This document shows positions 1-6,684 of a stretch of DNA of 32,424 nucleotides, piece by piece (the stretch's first letter is position 1; every line of letters begins with the position of its first letter). Source of the stretch: Myxococcales bacterium. Lineage in GTDB: Bacteria > Myxococcota_A > Polyangia > Haliangiales > Haliangiaceae. Made by a program: the position numbers and the translations under genes. The DNA is taken from positions 1 to 32,424 of the forward strand of contig JAAEPE010000837.1 of NCBI GenBank assembly GCA_024222395.1, in the 5' to 3' direction. The notes below the pieces were generated by a model. It had not been told where the DNA came from, ran no database searches, and worked only from the letters and a program-made list of their open reading frames with translations.

Positions 1-375
1 CGTTGGTGAGGTGATCGAGGCAGCCCTGCCGCATGGTGCGCCAGAAGCGTTCCATCTTTCCGCGGGCCTGCGGATCGTAGGGGCTGGCATGCAAGAGTTG
101 GATGCCAAAACGGCTGCAGGCCGTCTCTAGGGCGCATCCGCGGTAAGTGGACCCGTTGTCGAGGTAAAGGGTTCTTGGTGCGCCAACGCTCCTCAGCGAC
201 TGCAGCATTAGCTCGAGCATCACGACCTCACGTTCATTGTCGGTGACGCGCAGAGCTACGATGTAGCGTGACTTGTCATCAAGGATGGCGTGGATGCATG
301 CCGGCACGCGCTTGCCATCGATGAGTAGCGACTTGCCGTGGCAAACATCAGCATGCCAAAACTGCCCCGGCGCTA
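1..375 (-). pseudogene. 5'-truncated DDE transposase (rve/IS481-like integrase core)
   Basis: The minus strand is open from about 375 to the window start and reads as a retroviral-type integrase core. All three acidic residues are visible: the Asp in FWHADVCHGKS, the Asp in LYLDNGSTYRG and the Glu in SPYDPQARGKMERFW. Catalytic spacing is normal, so the core itself is not visibly decayed. The N-terminal helix-turn-helix region expected before the core is absent, because the frame runs straight into the 3' end of the redoxin gene at 373-375. The C-terminus lies beyond the window edge. The best reading is an insertion-sequence remnant that lost its 5' end. The exact IS family is uncertain; IS481-like is a guess from the WHADVCHG/DNGSTYRG style. 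No inverted repeat or target duplication was identified at the junction. Confidence 0.75.
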
Positions 376-882
376 GAGATTCTTGTCGATGACTTTCTTG
401 AGCACTGCCGAATCACCCTTGCGGAAGCCAGCATGCACGTGTTTGACGATGCCCTTCTTGATGACGAATGTGCTCGGCATGGTCGGCGGGTCATAGGTCT
501 CGACGGTAGAACTCTTCGGATCGTAGAGACTGAGCATGCTCGAAACACCAGACGTCTTCATGAAGGCCTTGCCCTTGGACAATTTGCTATCGATGTTGAT
601 GGCGATGAAGATAACCTTCTTCTTGTCGTACTTCTTCGCAAGCTGCTCGTAGGCGGGCAGCTCTTTGCTGCAGGGCTTACACCAACTTGCTCCGAAGGTG
701 AGCACAACGACTTGGTTCTTGAAGCTCTTGATAGAGACCTTCTTGCCTGCCGCATCCTTCACAGAGACAAATTCCGCAGCCCGGTCGCCCTTGCGCACCT
801 TGGCGTTGGCTGAATCAGTGGTGCCCAGACCTAAAACCACGAGAGCAGCGATTGCCAGAGAGGAGAAGAGTTTTACGGACAT
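373..882 (-). CDS. TlpA/ResA-like secreted thioredoxin-fold protein
   Basis: A probable extracytoplasmic thiol-disulfide oxidoreductase or redoxin of about 169 aa. The start chosen is the ATG at 882, preceded by GAAGG at ribosome-binding distance; a longer frame to 918 lacks this. The N-terminus is a signal peptide (MSVKLFSS, a hydrophobic core, then DSANA before Lys). The mature part has the AhpC/TSA-type fold with the active site WCKPC and the cis-proline loop TMPSTF. It follows the DsbA-like lipoprotein gene by 54 nt on the same strand, suggesting a two-gene envelope thiol unit. Its stop codon coincides with the edge of the transposase remnant, so the last residues (DKNL) may have been altered by the insertion. 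The physiological partner cannot be told from sequence. Confidence 0.85.
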   Translation of the reverse strand: MSVKLFSSLAIAALVVLGLGTTDSANAKVRKGDRAAEFVSVKDAAGKKVSIKSFKNQVVVLTFGASWCKPCSKELPAYEQLAKKYDKKKVIFIAINIDSKLSKGKAFMKTSGVSSMLSLYDPKSSTVETYDPPTMPSTFVIKKGIVKHVHAGFRKGDSAVLKKVIDKNL

Positions 883-936
883 ACGCACCTTCGACGAGAA
901 AGCTTGGTAATGATTCAACAGCGACGAGAGAGACGA

Positions 937-1890
937 CTAGATCGCTTCAGCCAGGGCTTCGGCTATCCACATCTTGAAGTATTTAGGGTGGTTAGGGCCG
1001 TCATAGGATCGGCCATTGATATAGACAGCTGGCGTCCCCGAGATTCCAACGGCTTCGCCCTCGGCCTTGTCCGCGTCCACGACGGCCTTCATGGCGGCGT
1101 AGTCCGACTTGAACTGCGCCATGTCCACGCCAAGCTTGCCGGCGTAGCTATTGAGTGAGTCGAGCTCGTGCGCGTGCTGATCGGCGAAGAGCATATTGTG
1201 CATCTCGTCAAATTTGCCCTGCTTGTGCGCGGCCAATGCGGCTTGCGCAGCTCCTTGGGAATCAGGGTGGGCTGAGAGTGGGAATTGCTTGTAGTAGACG
1301 GCGACTTCGGTCTCGTAGCCTTTAAGGGACTCTTCGAACATGGGCTCCATCATCTTGCACGCTGGGCAGCCATAATCGAAGAACTCGATCACCTTCACAG
1401 GGGCGTCACTTGGGCCGTGATGGGGGGTCTGGGCAGAAACCTTGAGATCAACGACTTTCGTCTTGTCAAAGCGAAGCTTGTAGAGTTCTTTGATTTCCGA
1501 CTCGCTAGCGCCGTCCAGCGTCAACTCAAATACATATTCGGTAGCGAAGGGTGCCCTATTGCAGTCGGCGTCAGTGTTTCTCGAGGTTCGCAACGAGTGG
1601 GCTTTGCCGCATGGCGACGGAAGCTTGTCCACTAGGGCCTCGAAGACGGGCTGCATGTGCTTCTCGAGCTTGGAGACATCGACGCCCTCAATCGGCTTGC
1701 GGTCTGCGGCAGGCGGCTCTGACTTGTCGAAAGTCTTCTCTATGTCCTTGTAAGCTTCGGCGCTGTCATCCTCTTTGCTGCCATCCTTCTTTGTGCAAGC
1801 TGTGGAAAAGGCCATGGTGGAAACCACGGCGGCGACGAATACTGTGCGTAGCGATATCAGGGTCACGCGCGGGTTATTAGCACACCTCAC
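937..1890 (-). CDS. DsbA-like thioredoxin-domain lipoprotein
   Basis: A secreted lipoprotein with a DsbA/BdbD-type (Thioredoxin_4) domain. The N-terminal hydrophobic stretch ends in the lipobox FSTAC, so the mature protein should be lipidated on that Cys. A charged linker (KKDGSKEDDSAE) and a roughly 100-residue helical region with two further cysteines (PSPCGK and DADCNR) precede the catalytic domain. That domain carries the active site CPAC in EFFDYGCPACKMM and the cis-proline loop GTPAVYING. The role is probably disulfide formation or exchange in the periplasm. The start is unresolved: GTG at 1890 or GTG at 1866 are both possible, neither has a well-placed ribosome binding site, and 1866 gives a more compact signal peptide. 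The gene is divergent from fadR and upstream of the TlpA-like gene. Confidence 0.85.
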   Translation of the reverse strand: MRCANNPRVTLISLRTVFVAAVVSTMAFSTACTKKDGSKEDDSAEAYKDIEKTFDKSEPPAADRKPIEGVDVSKLEKHMQPVFEALVDKLPSPCGKAHSLRTSRNTDADCNRAPFATEYVFELTLDGASESEIKELYKLRFDKTKVVDLKVSAQTPHHGPSDAPVKVIEFFDYGCPACKMMEPMFEESLKGYETEVAVYYKQFPLSAHPDSQGAAQAALAAHKQGKFDEMHNMLFADQHAHELDSLNSYAGKLGVDMAQFKSDYAAMKAVVDADKAEGEAVGISGTPAVYINGRSYDGPNHPKYFKMWIAEALAEAI

Positions 1891-1919
1891 CAGTGCAAGC
1901 AGCCAGATCTGCGGGATGC

Positions 1920-1939
1920 GACTCCCCCCGACTCCCCCC
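1920..1939. repeat. Tandem 10-bp repeat GACTCCCCCC x2
   Basis: Two exact head-to-tail copies of GACTCCCCCC lie in the divergent intergenic region between the DsbA-like gene and fadR, just upstream of the fadR -35. They could be a binding site or simple slippage; nothing decides between these. Confidence 0.5.
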
Positions 1940-1947
1940 TATCCGTC

Positions 1948-1977
1948 TTGACACTCCGCGTCACGCTCTGGTATTGA
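1948..1977 (+). promoter_or_regulatory. fadR-etfBA promoter (TTGACA, 18 bp, TATTGA)
   Basis: A perfect -35 hexamer TTGACA (1948-1953) is followed after 18 bp by TATTGA (1972-1977). TG two bases upstream of the hexamer makes an extended -10 (TGgTATTGA). Transcription would start near 1984, that is inside the FadR-box palindrome and one or two bases before the ATG at 1986. There is no Shine-Dalgarno, so the first gene would be essentially leaderless. Seen in sequence; promoter activity is inferred. Confidence 0.6.
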
Positions 1978-1980
1978 GTC

Positions 1981-2002
1981 ACTGAATGACCGTTCATTCA
2001 GT
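1981..2002. promoter_or_regulatory. FadR-type operator palindrome
   Basis: A perfect inverted repeat with 9-bp arms (ACTGAATGA and its complement) around the 4-bp centre CCGT. Its inner 14 arm positions match the Bacillus subtilis FadR box consensus TGAATGAMTANTCATTCA exactly. It covers the predicted transcription start and the first codons of the adjacent FadR-like tetR gene, so repressor bound here would block initiation of the fadR-etfB-etfA operon. Autoregulation by an acyl-CoA-responsive repressor is the natural reading. Confidence 0.8.
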
Positions 2003-2651
2003 ATTCGAGGACAGGACTATCAGCGCATCGGCGTCGACCCAGGGTTCCGGATCTGCCAGCCCCTCCCAGTCCGACAAACGCGCTCGGATCTTGGCTGCAG
2101 CAGAGACGGTTTTCGCCGAAAGCGGCTTCTTCCAGGCCAAGGTCTCCCAAATCGCCAAAGAAGCTGGCGTCGCCGACGGCACTATCTATCTTTACTTCAA
2201 GAGCAAAGATGATGTACTCATTTCGCTCTTTGAGAGCCGCATGAGCGAGGTTTGTGAGCGGATGCGCATCAACGTCGCCGTGGCCGAGACGGTTTCCGAG
2301 AAGCTCCAGAGTTTTGTGCGCACCCACCTTGGCATGGTGGAGGAGCACCCAAATCTCGCTGAGGTGCTGACGGTCGAGTTGCGCCAGAGCGCCAAATTCA
2401 TGAAGGAGCACCCGAATCCCCAATTCGGTGAGTACCTCAAGATTCTCGCCACCATCATTGCCGATGGCCAGGAAGCGGGCGACTTTGATGCCGAGATTCC
2501 CGCGCCCGTTGCGGCACGTGGAATCTTTGGCATGGTCGACGAGCTTGCACTGGCCTGGCTGTTGGGAGCCGAGCAGAAATTCGATATCGTGCGCGCGGCC
2601 GACTGGGTCGGCGCTCTCATTTTAAGAGGCCTCGAAAGGAAGAAGCTGTGA
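1986..2651 (+). CDS. fadR: TetR-family fatty-acid degradation regulator (FadR/YsiA-like)
   Basis: A TetR-type repressor of about 221 aa. The DNA-binding helix-turn-helix is near residues 30-78, with the stretch VSQIAKEAGVADGTIYLYFK nearly identical to that of B. subtilis FadR (YsiA), which represses beta-oxidation genes and is released by long-chain acyl-CoA. The C-terminal ligand domain also keeps FadR-like features (VELRQS, IFGMVDE). The frame opens at ATG 1986, inside the operator palindrome, leaving a Ser/Ala-rich N-terminal extension of about 25 residues relative to the Bacillus protein. Either the message is leaderless or translation starts downstream at a codon I cannot identify. The stop overlaps the etfB start (GTGA), so the two are translationally coupled. 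This FadR is unrelated to the GntR-type E. coli FadR. Confidence 0.85.
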   Translation: MTVHSVFEDRTISASASTQGSGSASPSQSDKRARILAAAETVFAESGFFQAKVSQIAKEAGVADGTIYLYFKSKDDVLISLFESRMSEVCERMRINVAVAETVSEKLQSFVRTHLGMVEEHPNLAEVLTVELRQSAKFMKEHPNPQFGEYLKILATIIADGQEAGDFDAEIPAPVAARGIFGMVDELALAWLLGAEQKFDIVRAADWVGALILRGLERKKL

Positions 2652-3466
2652 AGATTCTCGTCCCTGTAAAACGAGTTCCCGATCCGGAACTCAAAGCCAA
2701 TATCAAAGACGGCAAGCTGGACCTAAGTGGTGCCCAGTGGGTCGTTAATACGTTCGATGAGTACGCGGTTGAGGCCGCTCTTCGTCTTACCGAGAATGCC
2801 GATGAAGGCAGCCGCGACGGCGAAGTGGTGATTGTGACCATCGGTCCCGACGACGCTGCCGTGCAGCTGCGTTCTTGCCTTGCCATGGGCGCTGACCGCG
2901 CCATCCACGTGGCCAGTGAAGATGCCGAGCTCGACTCGCTGCTCGTTGCCAAGACGCTCAAAGCTGTCTACGACGAAGAGAAGCCCGACATGGTGCTCCT
3001 GGGCAAGCAAGCCGTCGATGGTGATACCAACCAGGTTGGTCAGATGCTCGCCGCCTTGCTCAATCTACCGCAAGCAACCTTCGCCGCCTCGATCGAACTT
3101 GTCGACGATGGCAAGGCATGTGTCGTTAGCCGCGAAGTGGATGCCGGTGTGGAGTTCAAGAAGCTCCCACTGCCCGGCGTCGCCACCGTAGATCTTCGAA
3201 TCGTGAGCCCAAAGGCGATTGCCAACGGCATCACTCCTGAGTCTCATGAGTACGCGGATGGCCCGCGCTACGCATCTCTCAAGGGCATCATGAAAGCCAA
3301 GAAGAAGCCTATGGACAACAAGACCATGGCAGATCTGGGCGTTAGCGGCAGCCCTGTCGTGAAAGAACTCGAAGTGACACTGCCCGAGGCAAGAGCCGCA
3401 GGTCAGATTGTTGAATCCGTCGAAGAGCTTGTCAAAAAGCTCCAAGAAGAAGCGAAAGCGCTCTAG
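2648..3466 (+). CDS. etfB: Electron transfer flavoprotein beta subunit
   Basis: The beta subunit of ETF, the FAD/AMP-binding heterodimer that accepts electrons from acyl-CoA dehydrogenases and passes them to ETF:quinone oxidoreductase. The start GTG at 2648 overlaps the fadR stop by 4 nt. Family landmarks are [14 protein letters not shown] at the N-terminus, the AMP-site stretch [17 protein letters not shown], and the signature [16 protein letters not shown]. At 272 aa it is slightly long: about 18 residues (roughly [20 protein letters not shown]) sit between VDLRI and PRYASL, which are nearly adjacent in the textbook family (VDLRLNEPRYASLP). It is followed by etfA after a 10-nt gap. Repression by the upstream FadR is inferred from the shared operon. 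Confidence 0.95.
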   Translation: MKILVPVKRVPDPELKANIKDGKLDLSGAQWVVNTFDEYAVEAALRLTENADEGSRDGEVVIVTIGPDDAAVQLRSCLAMGADRAIHVASEDAELDSLLVAKTLKAVYDEEKPDMVLLGKQAVDGDTNQVGQMLAALLNLPQATFAASIELVDDGKACVVSREVDAGVEFKKLPLPGVATVDLRIVSPKAIANGITPESHEYADGPRYASLKGIMKAKKKPMDNKTMADLGVSGSPVVKELEVTLPEARAAGQIVESVEELVKKLQEEAKAL

Positions 3467-3476
3467 GAGAATCGCA

Positions 3477-4451
3477 ATGGGAAACGTTGTAGCACTATGT
3501 GAAACCAGCGGAGATTCTCTCCGTTCCAATTCTCTCTCTGCCATCACCTTCGCCCGCAAAGCAGCTGAGCTGCACGGCGGTGATGTCGTCCTACTGCTTA
3601 TCGGCAAAGGCGTTTCGGCGGCTGCCGATGATGCATGCAAGTACGCTTCGAGAGCCGTCGTGGTCGAGAATGACGGCCTTGAGCACGCATTCGCGGAGAC
3701 CTACGCACCGATCGTTGCGAAGGCTGCCAAGGATGAGGGCGCAACCCTCGTCTGCGCCGCCGCAGGCGCCGTTGGTAAGGACATCCTTCCGAGGGTCGCC
3801 GCCCTGCTCGATTCGGGTATGGCTTCCGACATCGCCGACATCGATGGAGAGAACACGTTCAAGCGTTCGATCCTTGCAGGCAATGCCTTCTCTCGAATCG
3901 AGATCTCTTCGGACATTATTTGCGTGACTGCTCGTCAGAGTGAGTTTGCTCCAGCGGAGCCTTTGGCAGCAGCTGGAAGCAGCACAACTGCAGATGCAGG
4001 CGAGATCAATGCCCTCGGCGCTGAGTTCGTCAAGTTGGAGGGCGGCGGCGGCGGTGACCGTCCAGACCTCAATGATGCATCGGTCGTTGTCTCTGGTGGA
4101 CGCGGCATGGGAAATGGCGACAACTTCGCCATCCTCGAGAAGCTCGCCGACTCATTGGGCGCAGCATTGGGCGCGTCCCGCGCAGCTACAGACGCAGGCT
4201 ATGTGCCAGCCGATTGGCAAGTGGGACAGACTGGCAAAATTGTCGCTCCAGATCTCTACATCGCCGTCGCCATCTCTGGTGCCATCCAGCACCTGGCCGG
4301 CATGAAGAACTCAAAGACTATCGTCGCAATCAACAAAGATGAGGAAGCACCAATCTTCCAAGTCGCCGACTACGGCTTGGTTGCGAAGTGGGAAGACACC
4401 GTCGAGACGCTCACAGCTGAAATCGCGAAAGTCAAAGCCGCCCAGGCTTAG
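3477..4451 (+). CDS. etfA: Electron transfer flavoprotein alpha subunit
   Basis: The FAD-binding alpha subunit of ETF, about 324 aa. The start chosen is ATG 3477, with AGGAGA six bases upstream; a frame extending back to 3408 overlaps etfB and gives a Lys/Ser-rich head that is not part of the family. The N-terminal ETF domain (GNVVALCE through [12 protein letters not shown]) is followed by the C-terminal FAD domain with SGGRGMG, the stretch [20 protein letters not shown], and the region [18 protein letters not shown] through [18 protein letters not shown]. It is the last gene of the fadR-etfB-etfA operon and is followed by a strong hairpin terminator. Confidence 0.95.
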   Translation: MGNVVALCETSGDSLRSNSLSAITFARKAAELHGGDVVLLLIGKGVSAAADDACKYASRAVVVENDGLEHAFAETYAPIVAKAAKDEGATLVCAAAGAVGKDILPRVAALLDSGMASDIADIDGENTFKRSILAGNAFSRIEISSDIICVTARQSEFAPAEPLAAAGSSTTADAGEINALGAEFVKLEGGGGGDRPDLNDASVVVSGGRGMGNGDNFAILEKLADSLGAALGASRAATDAGYVPADWQVGQTGKIVAPDLYIAVAISGAIQHLAGMKNSKTIVAINKDEEAPIFQVADYGLVAKWEDTVETLTAEIAKVKAAQA

Positions 4452-4475
4452 AGTATCGCTCTACCTACATCTCAT

Positions 4476-4518
4476 GCGCCCTGCCCTTCCCCAATCAGGG
4501 GATACGGCAGGGCGTTTT
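4476..4518 (+). terminator. Rho-independent terminator after etfA
   Basis: A perfect outer stem CGCCCTGCC (4477-4485) pairs with GGCAGGGCG (4506-4514), with an inner CCCC/GGGG stem in the loop and TTTT immediately after (4515-4518). It lies 25 nt past the etfA stop and separates the etf operon from the moxR operon. Confidence 0.9.
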
Positions 4519-4563
4519 GCGTCCTGGCAAGCATACTCGTGACGAGTGCATTGGCAGCTCTGG

Positions 4564-4572
4564 TGCTATAGT
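4564..4572 (+). promoter_or_regulatory. Extended -10 promoter of the moxR operon
   Basis: TGCTATAGT matches the extended -10 TGnTATAAT at all but one position. No good -35 is seen at 16-18 bp upstream, as is common for extended -10 promoters. The hexamer ends 8 nt before the GTG start at 4581, so the transcript should begin about 2 nt before the start codon, with no room for a Shine-Dalgarno. Confidence 0.55.
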
Positions 4573-4580
4573 TAGCGGCA

Positions 4581-5576
4581 GTGTCCGCCTCTGTACCTCA
4601 GTCCAGTACGCCCCCACAGAAGTCGAGAGAACCGAAAGATGCGATCGCCTCCTTGCGAGCACTCGAGGCGAATGTAGCCAAGGTGATTCGAGGCAAAGAC
4701 GAGGTCATCCGTCTGTGTCTCACAGCATTGCTCGCAAGGGGCCACTTGCTCATCGAGGACATCCCCGGAGTCGGCAAGACAACCCTTGCCCGCGCTATCG
4801 CCGCATCGGTCGGTGGCACCTTCCGACGCGTACAGTTTACCTCGGACCTCCTGCCCTCAGACATTGTCGGGGTCTCGATGTTCAAGGCAGACAAGCAGGA
4901 TTTTGAGTTTCGTCCAGGCCCCATTTTCTCCAACATCATTCTTGCTGACGAAATCAATCGCACAACGCCGCGCTCTCAATCCGCTCTACTGGAAGCCATG
5001 AGCGAGGGCCAGGTATCTGTCGACGACATCACCCACAACTTGCCCGACCCCTTCTTGGTCATTGCGACCCAGAACCCTGCGGAACACTTCGGTACCTACC
5101 CTCTTCCTGAGTCGCAGATGGATCGCTTCCTCCTGCGTATTCGCATCGGCTATCCAAGCCCGGAACAGGAGCGGGCCATCATGCGGCAGCGCGGCGCTGC
5201 CGACCCCATCAAGGAGCTCTCGCCGGTTATCGATCACGATACCCTGCGTGCTCTCCAAGACGCCGTTGAAGGCGTGACCATCAGTGATCCGCTTCTAGAC
5301 TACGCGATGGCAATTGTCGAAGCCACACGCAACTCACCACGTCTAGAAGTCGGTGTCTCAACCCGTGGCGCCATCGCCTGGTACCGAGCTGCACAGGCAC
5401 GCGCCATGGTTGATGGCCGGGAATTTTGTGTCCCCGACGACTTCAAGGAATTGGCAATCCCCGCCCTCGCACACCGCTGCGTTCTAAACTCCGCACACGA
5501 TTCGCTTGCCTCTGTTCGCGAAGAAGGCGAGAGCGCACTAGGCGAAATCGTCTCAAGAGTCGCCGTACCCAATTAG
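4581..5576 (+). CDS. MoxR-family AAA+ ATPase
   Basis: A cytoplasmic AAA+ ATPase of the MoxR group (331 aa), thought to act as a chaperone-like remodeller for partner proteins encoded next door. Walker A is IPGVGKTT near residues 61-68, Walker B is IILADEINR near 119-127, sensor 1 is ATQNPAE near 152-158, and ESQMDRF follows. The C-terminal lid ([16 protein letters not shown]) is intact. The start is GTG 4581, with no ribosome binding site but a well-placed extended -10. It leads an operon with a DUF58 protein (8 nt downstream) and a membrane transglutaminase, a frequent bacterial arrangement. The molecular target is not known from sequence. Confidence 0.9.
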   Translation: MSASVPQSSTPPQKSREPKDAIASLRALEANVAKVIRGKDEVIRLCLTALLARGHLLIEDIPGVGKTTLARAIAASVGGTFRRVQFTSDLLPSDIVGVSMFKADKQDFEFRPGPIFSNIILADEINRTTPRSQSALLEAMSEGQVSVDDITHNLPDPFLVIATQNPAEHFGTYPLPESQMDRFLLRIRIGYPSPEQERAIMRQRGAADPIKELSPVIDHDTLRALQDAVEGVTISDPLLDYAMAIVEATRNSPRLEVGVSTRGAIAWYRAAQARAMVDGREFCVPDDFKELAIPALAHRCVLNSAHDSLASVREEGESALGEIVSRVAVPN

Positions 5577-5583
5577 GGCCCCA

Positions 5584-6684
5584 ATGCTCTGGCGCCTTCT
5601 TACCTGGCCATTTCGCCTGCCGGGCCGCATCCTCAAGAGCTTTCATGGCGCCCGCACCCTCAAGCTCACCCGCGAGGGCAAGTACTTCGTTGGCATAACG
5701 ATTGGCATAGGTCTCGCCGCAATCAACACCGGCAACAACCTGCTCTACCTCCTACTGGGCTGGCTGCTCTCGGTCATCATCGCTTCGGGCATCCTGAGTG
5801 ACATCTGCCTCCGTGCAGTTCGCATCACCAGGCAAGCGCCAAGACGCATCTATGCCAGTCGCCCCTTCCTCATGGAATTGCAGGCCCAGAACTGCAAGAA
5901 GCGCCTGGCCTCCTATTCACTGGAGGTCGAGGATATTTGTGAAGGTCACCCTATCGACAAGCGTTGCTACTTCTTGAAAATCCCCGAGGGCAAGACGCAA
6001 CACACGGCCTACCGACATACAATAAGTCGCCGCGGCCTGTATCGCTTCCAGGGCTTTCGCGTTTCTACGAAATTTCCCTTTGGGCTATTCCGCAAGAGCA
6101 CTAGCTACAACAATCCTAGCGAGATTCTCGTATTCCCCTCCACGCATCCGGTCTCCTTGCCCCCGCCGCGAGGCCAGCTCTTGGGCGATCAGCAGAGCAA
6201 CGTTGTAGGCAGGCGAGGCGAGTTCTTCGGCTTGCGCGAGTACCGCGACGGCGATGATCGCCGTTCAATCCACTGGCGTTCCACCGCCCGCGAAGGAAAA
6301 CTCCTGGTGCGCGAGTACGAAGACGAGAGCCAGCGCCGCATGACTCTCCTCATCGACAATGCTCTGCCCGAAACCCGAGGCGAGAAGGACGAACAGGCGC
6401 TAGAAGACGCGATTAGCTTTTGTGCATCCCTTGCCAGCGCATATCTCGACAAGGGCTATGCGCTACGCCTCGTCGGCCGCGATCTGCTTGTGCCCTTCGC
6501 CTCCGGTGATACGCAACTCCAGCGGGTGCTCAAGGCACTAGCGCTCTTGGAGACCAAGAACGAGAACGACGCCTTCTCCGCCGACATTGCGCCGCGCACA
6601 AAATCGGTATTGGTGGTCCCAAAGGGGATTTCCGCAAGGTCTCGCCCCGCCCAGGCGAGTCACGTACTGGAGGTTCCAAGGTAG
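5584..6684 (+). CDS. DUF58 domain membrane protein
   Basis: A 366-aa protein with two N-terminal membrane helices (about residues 34-72: [18 protein letters not shown] and [15 protein letters not shown]), then a soluble region. The DUF58 hallmark [19 protein letters not shown] lies near residues 219-237, followed by [11 protein letters not shown] and a von Willebrand-like beta-alpha stretch ([12 protein letters not shown]). DUF58 proteins are nearly always paired with MoxR ATPases, as here; their biochemical role is not settled. The gene starts 8 nt after moxR without an obvious ribosome binding site, consistent with translational coupling. Its stop is directly followed by the ATG of the transglutaminase gene. 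Confidence 0.9.
   Translation: MLWRLLTWPFRLPGRILKSFHGARTLKLTREGKYFVGITIGIGLAAINTGNNLLYLLLGWLLSVIIASGILSDICLRAVRITRQAPRRIYASRPFLMELQAQNCKKRLASYSLEVEDICEGHPIDKRCYFLKIPEGKTQHTAYRHTISRRGLYRFQGFRVSTKFPFGLFRKSTSYNNPSEILVFPSTHPVSLPPPRGQLLGDQQSNVVGRRGEFFGLREYRDGDDRRSIHWRSTAREGKLLVREYEDESQRRMTLLIDNALPETRGEKDEQALEDAISFCASLASAYLDKGYALRLVGRDLLVPFASGDTQLQRVLKALALLETKNENDAFSADIAPRTKSVLVVPKGISARSRPAQASHVLEVPR

Noticed and set aside
3408..3476. Upstream extension of the etfA frame (Lys/Ser/Arg-rich 23 residues)
   Set aside because: It overlaps the etfB 3' end, has no ribosome binding site, and the family N-terminus begins at ATG 3477 with AGGAGA upstream.
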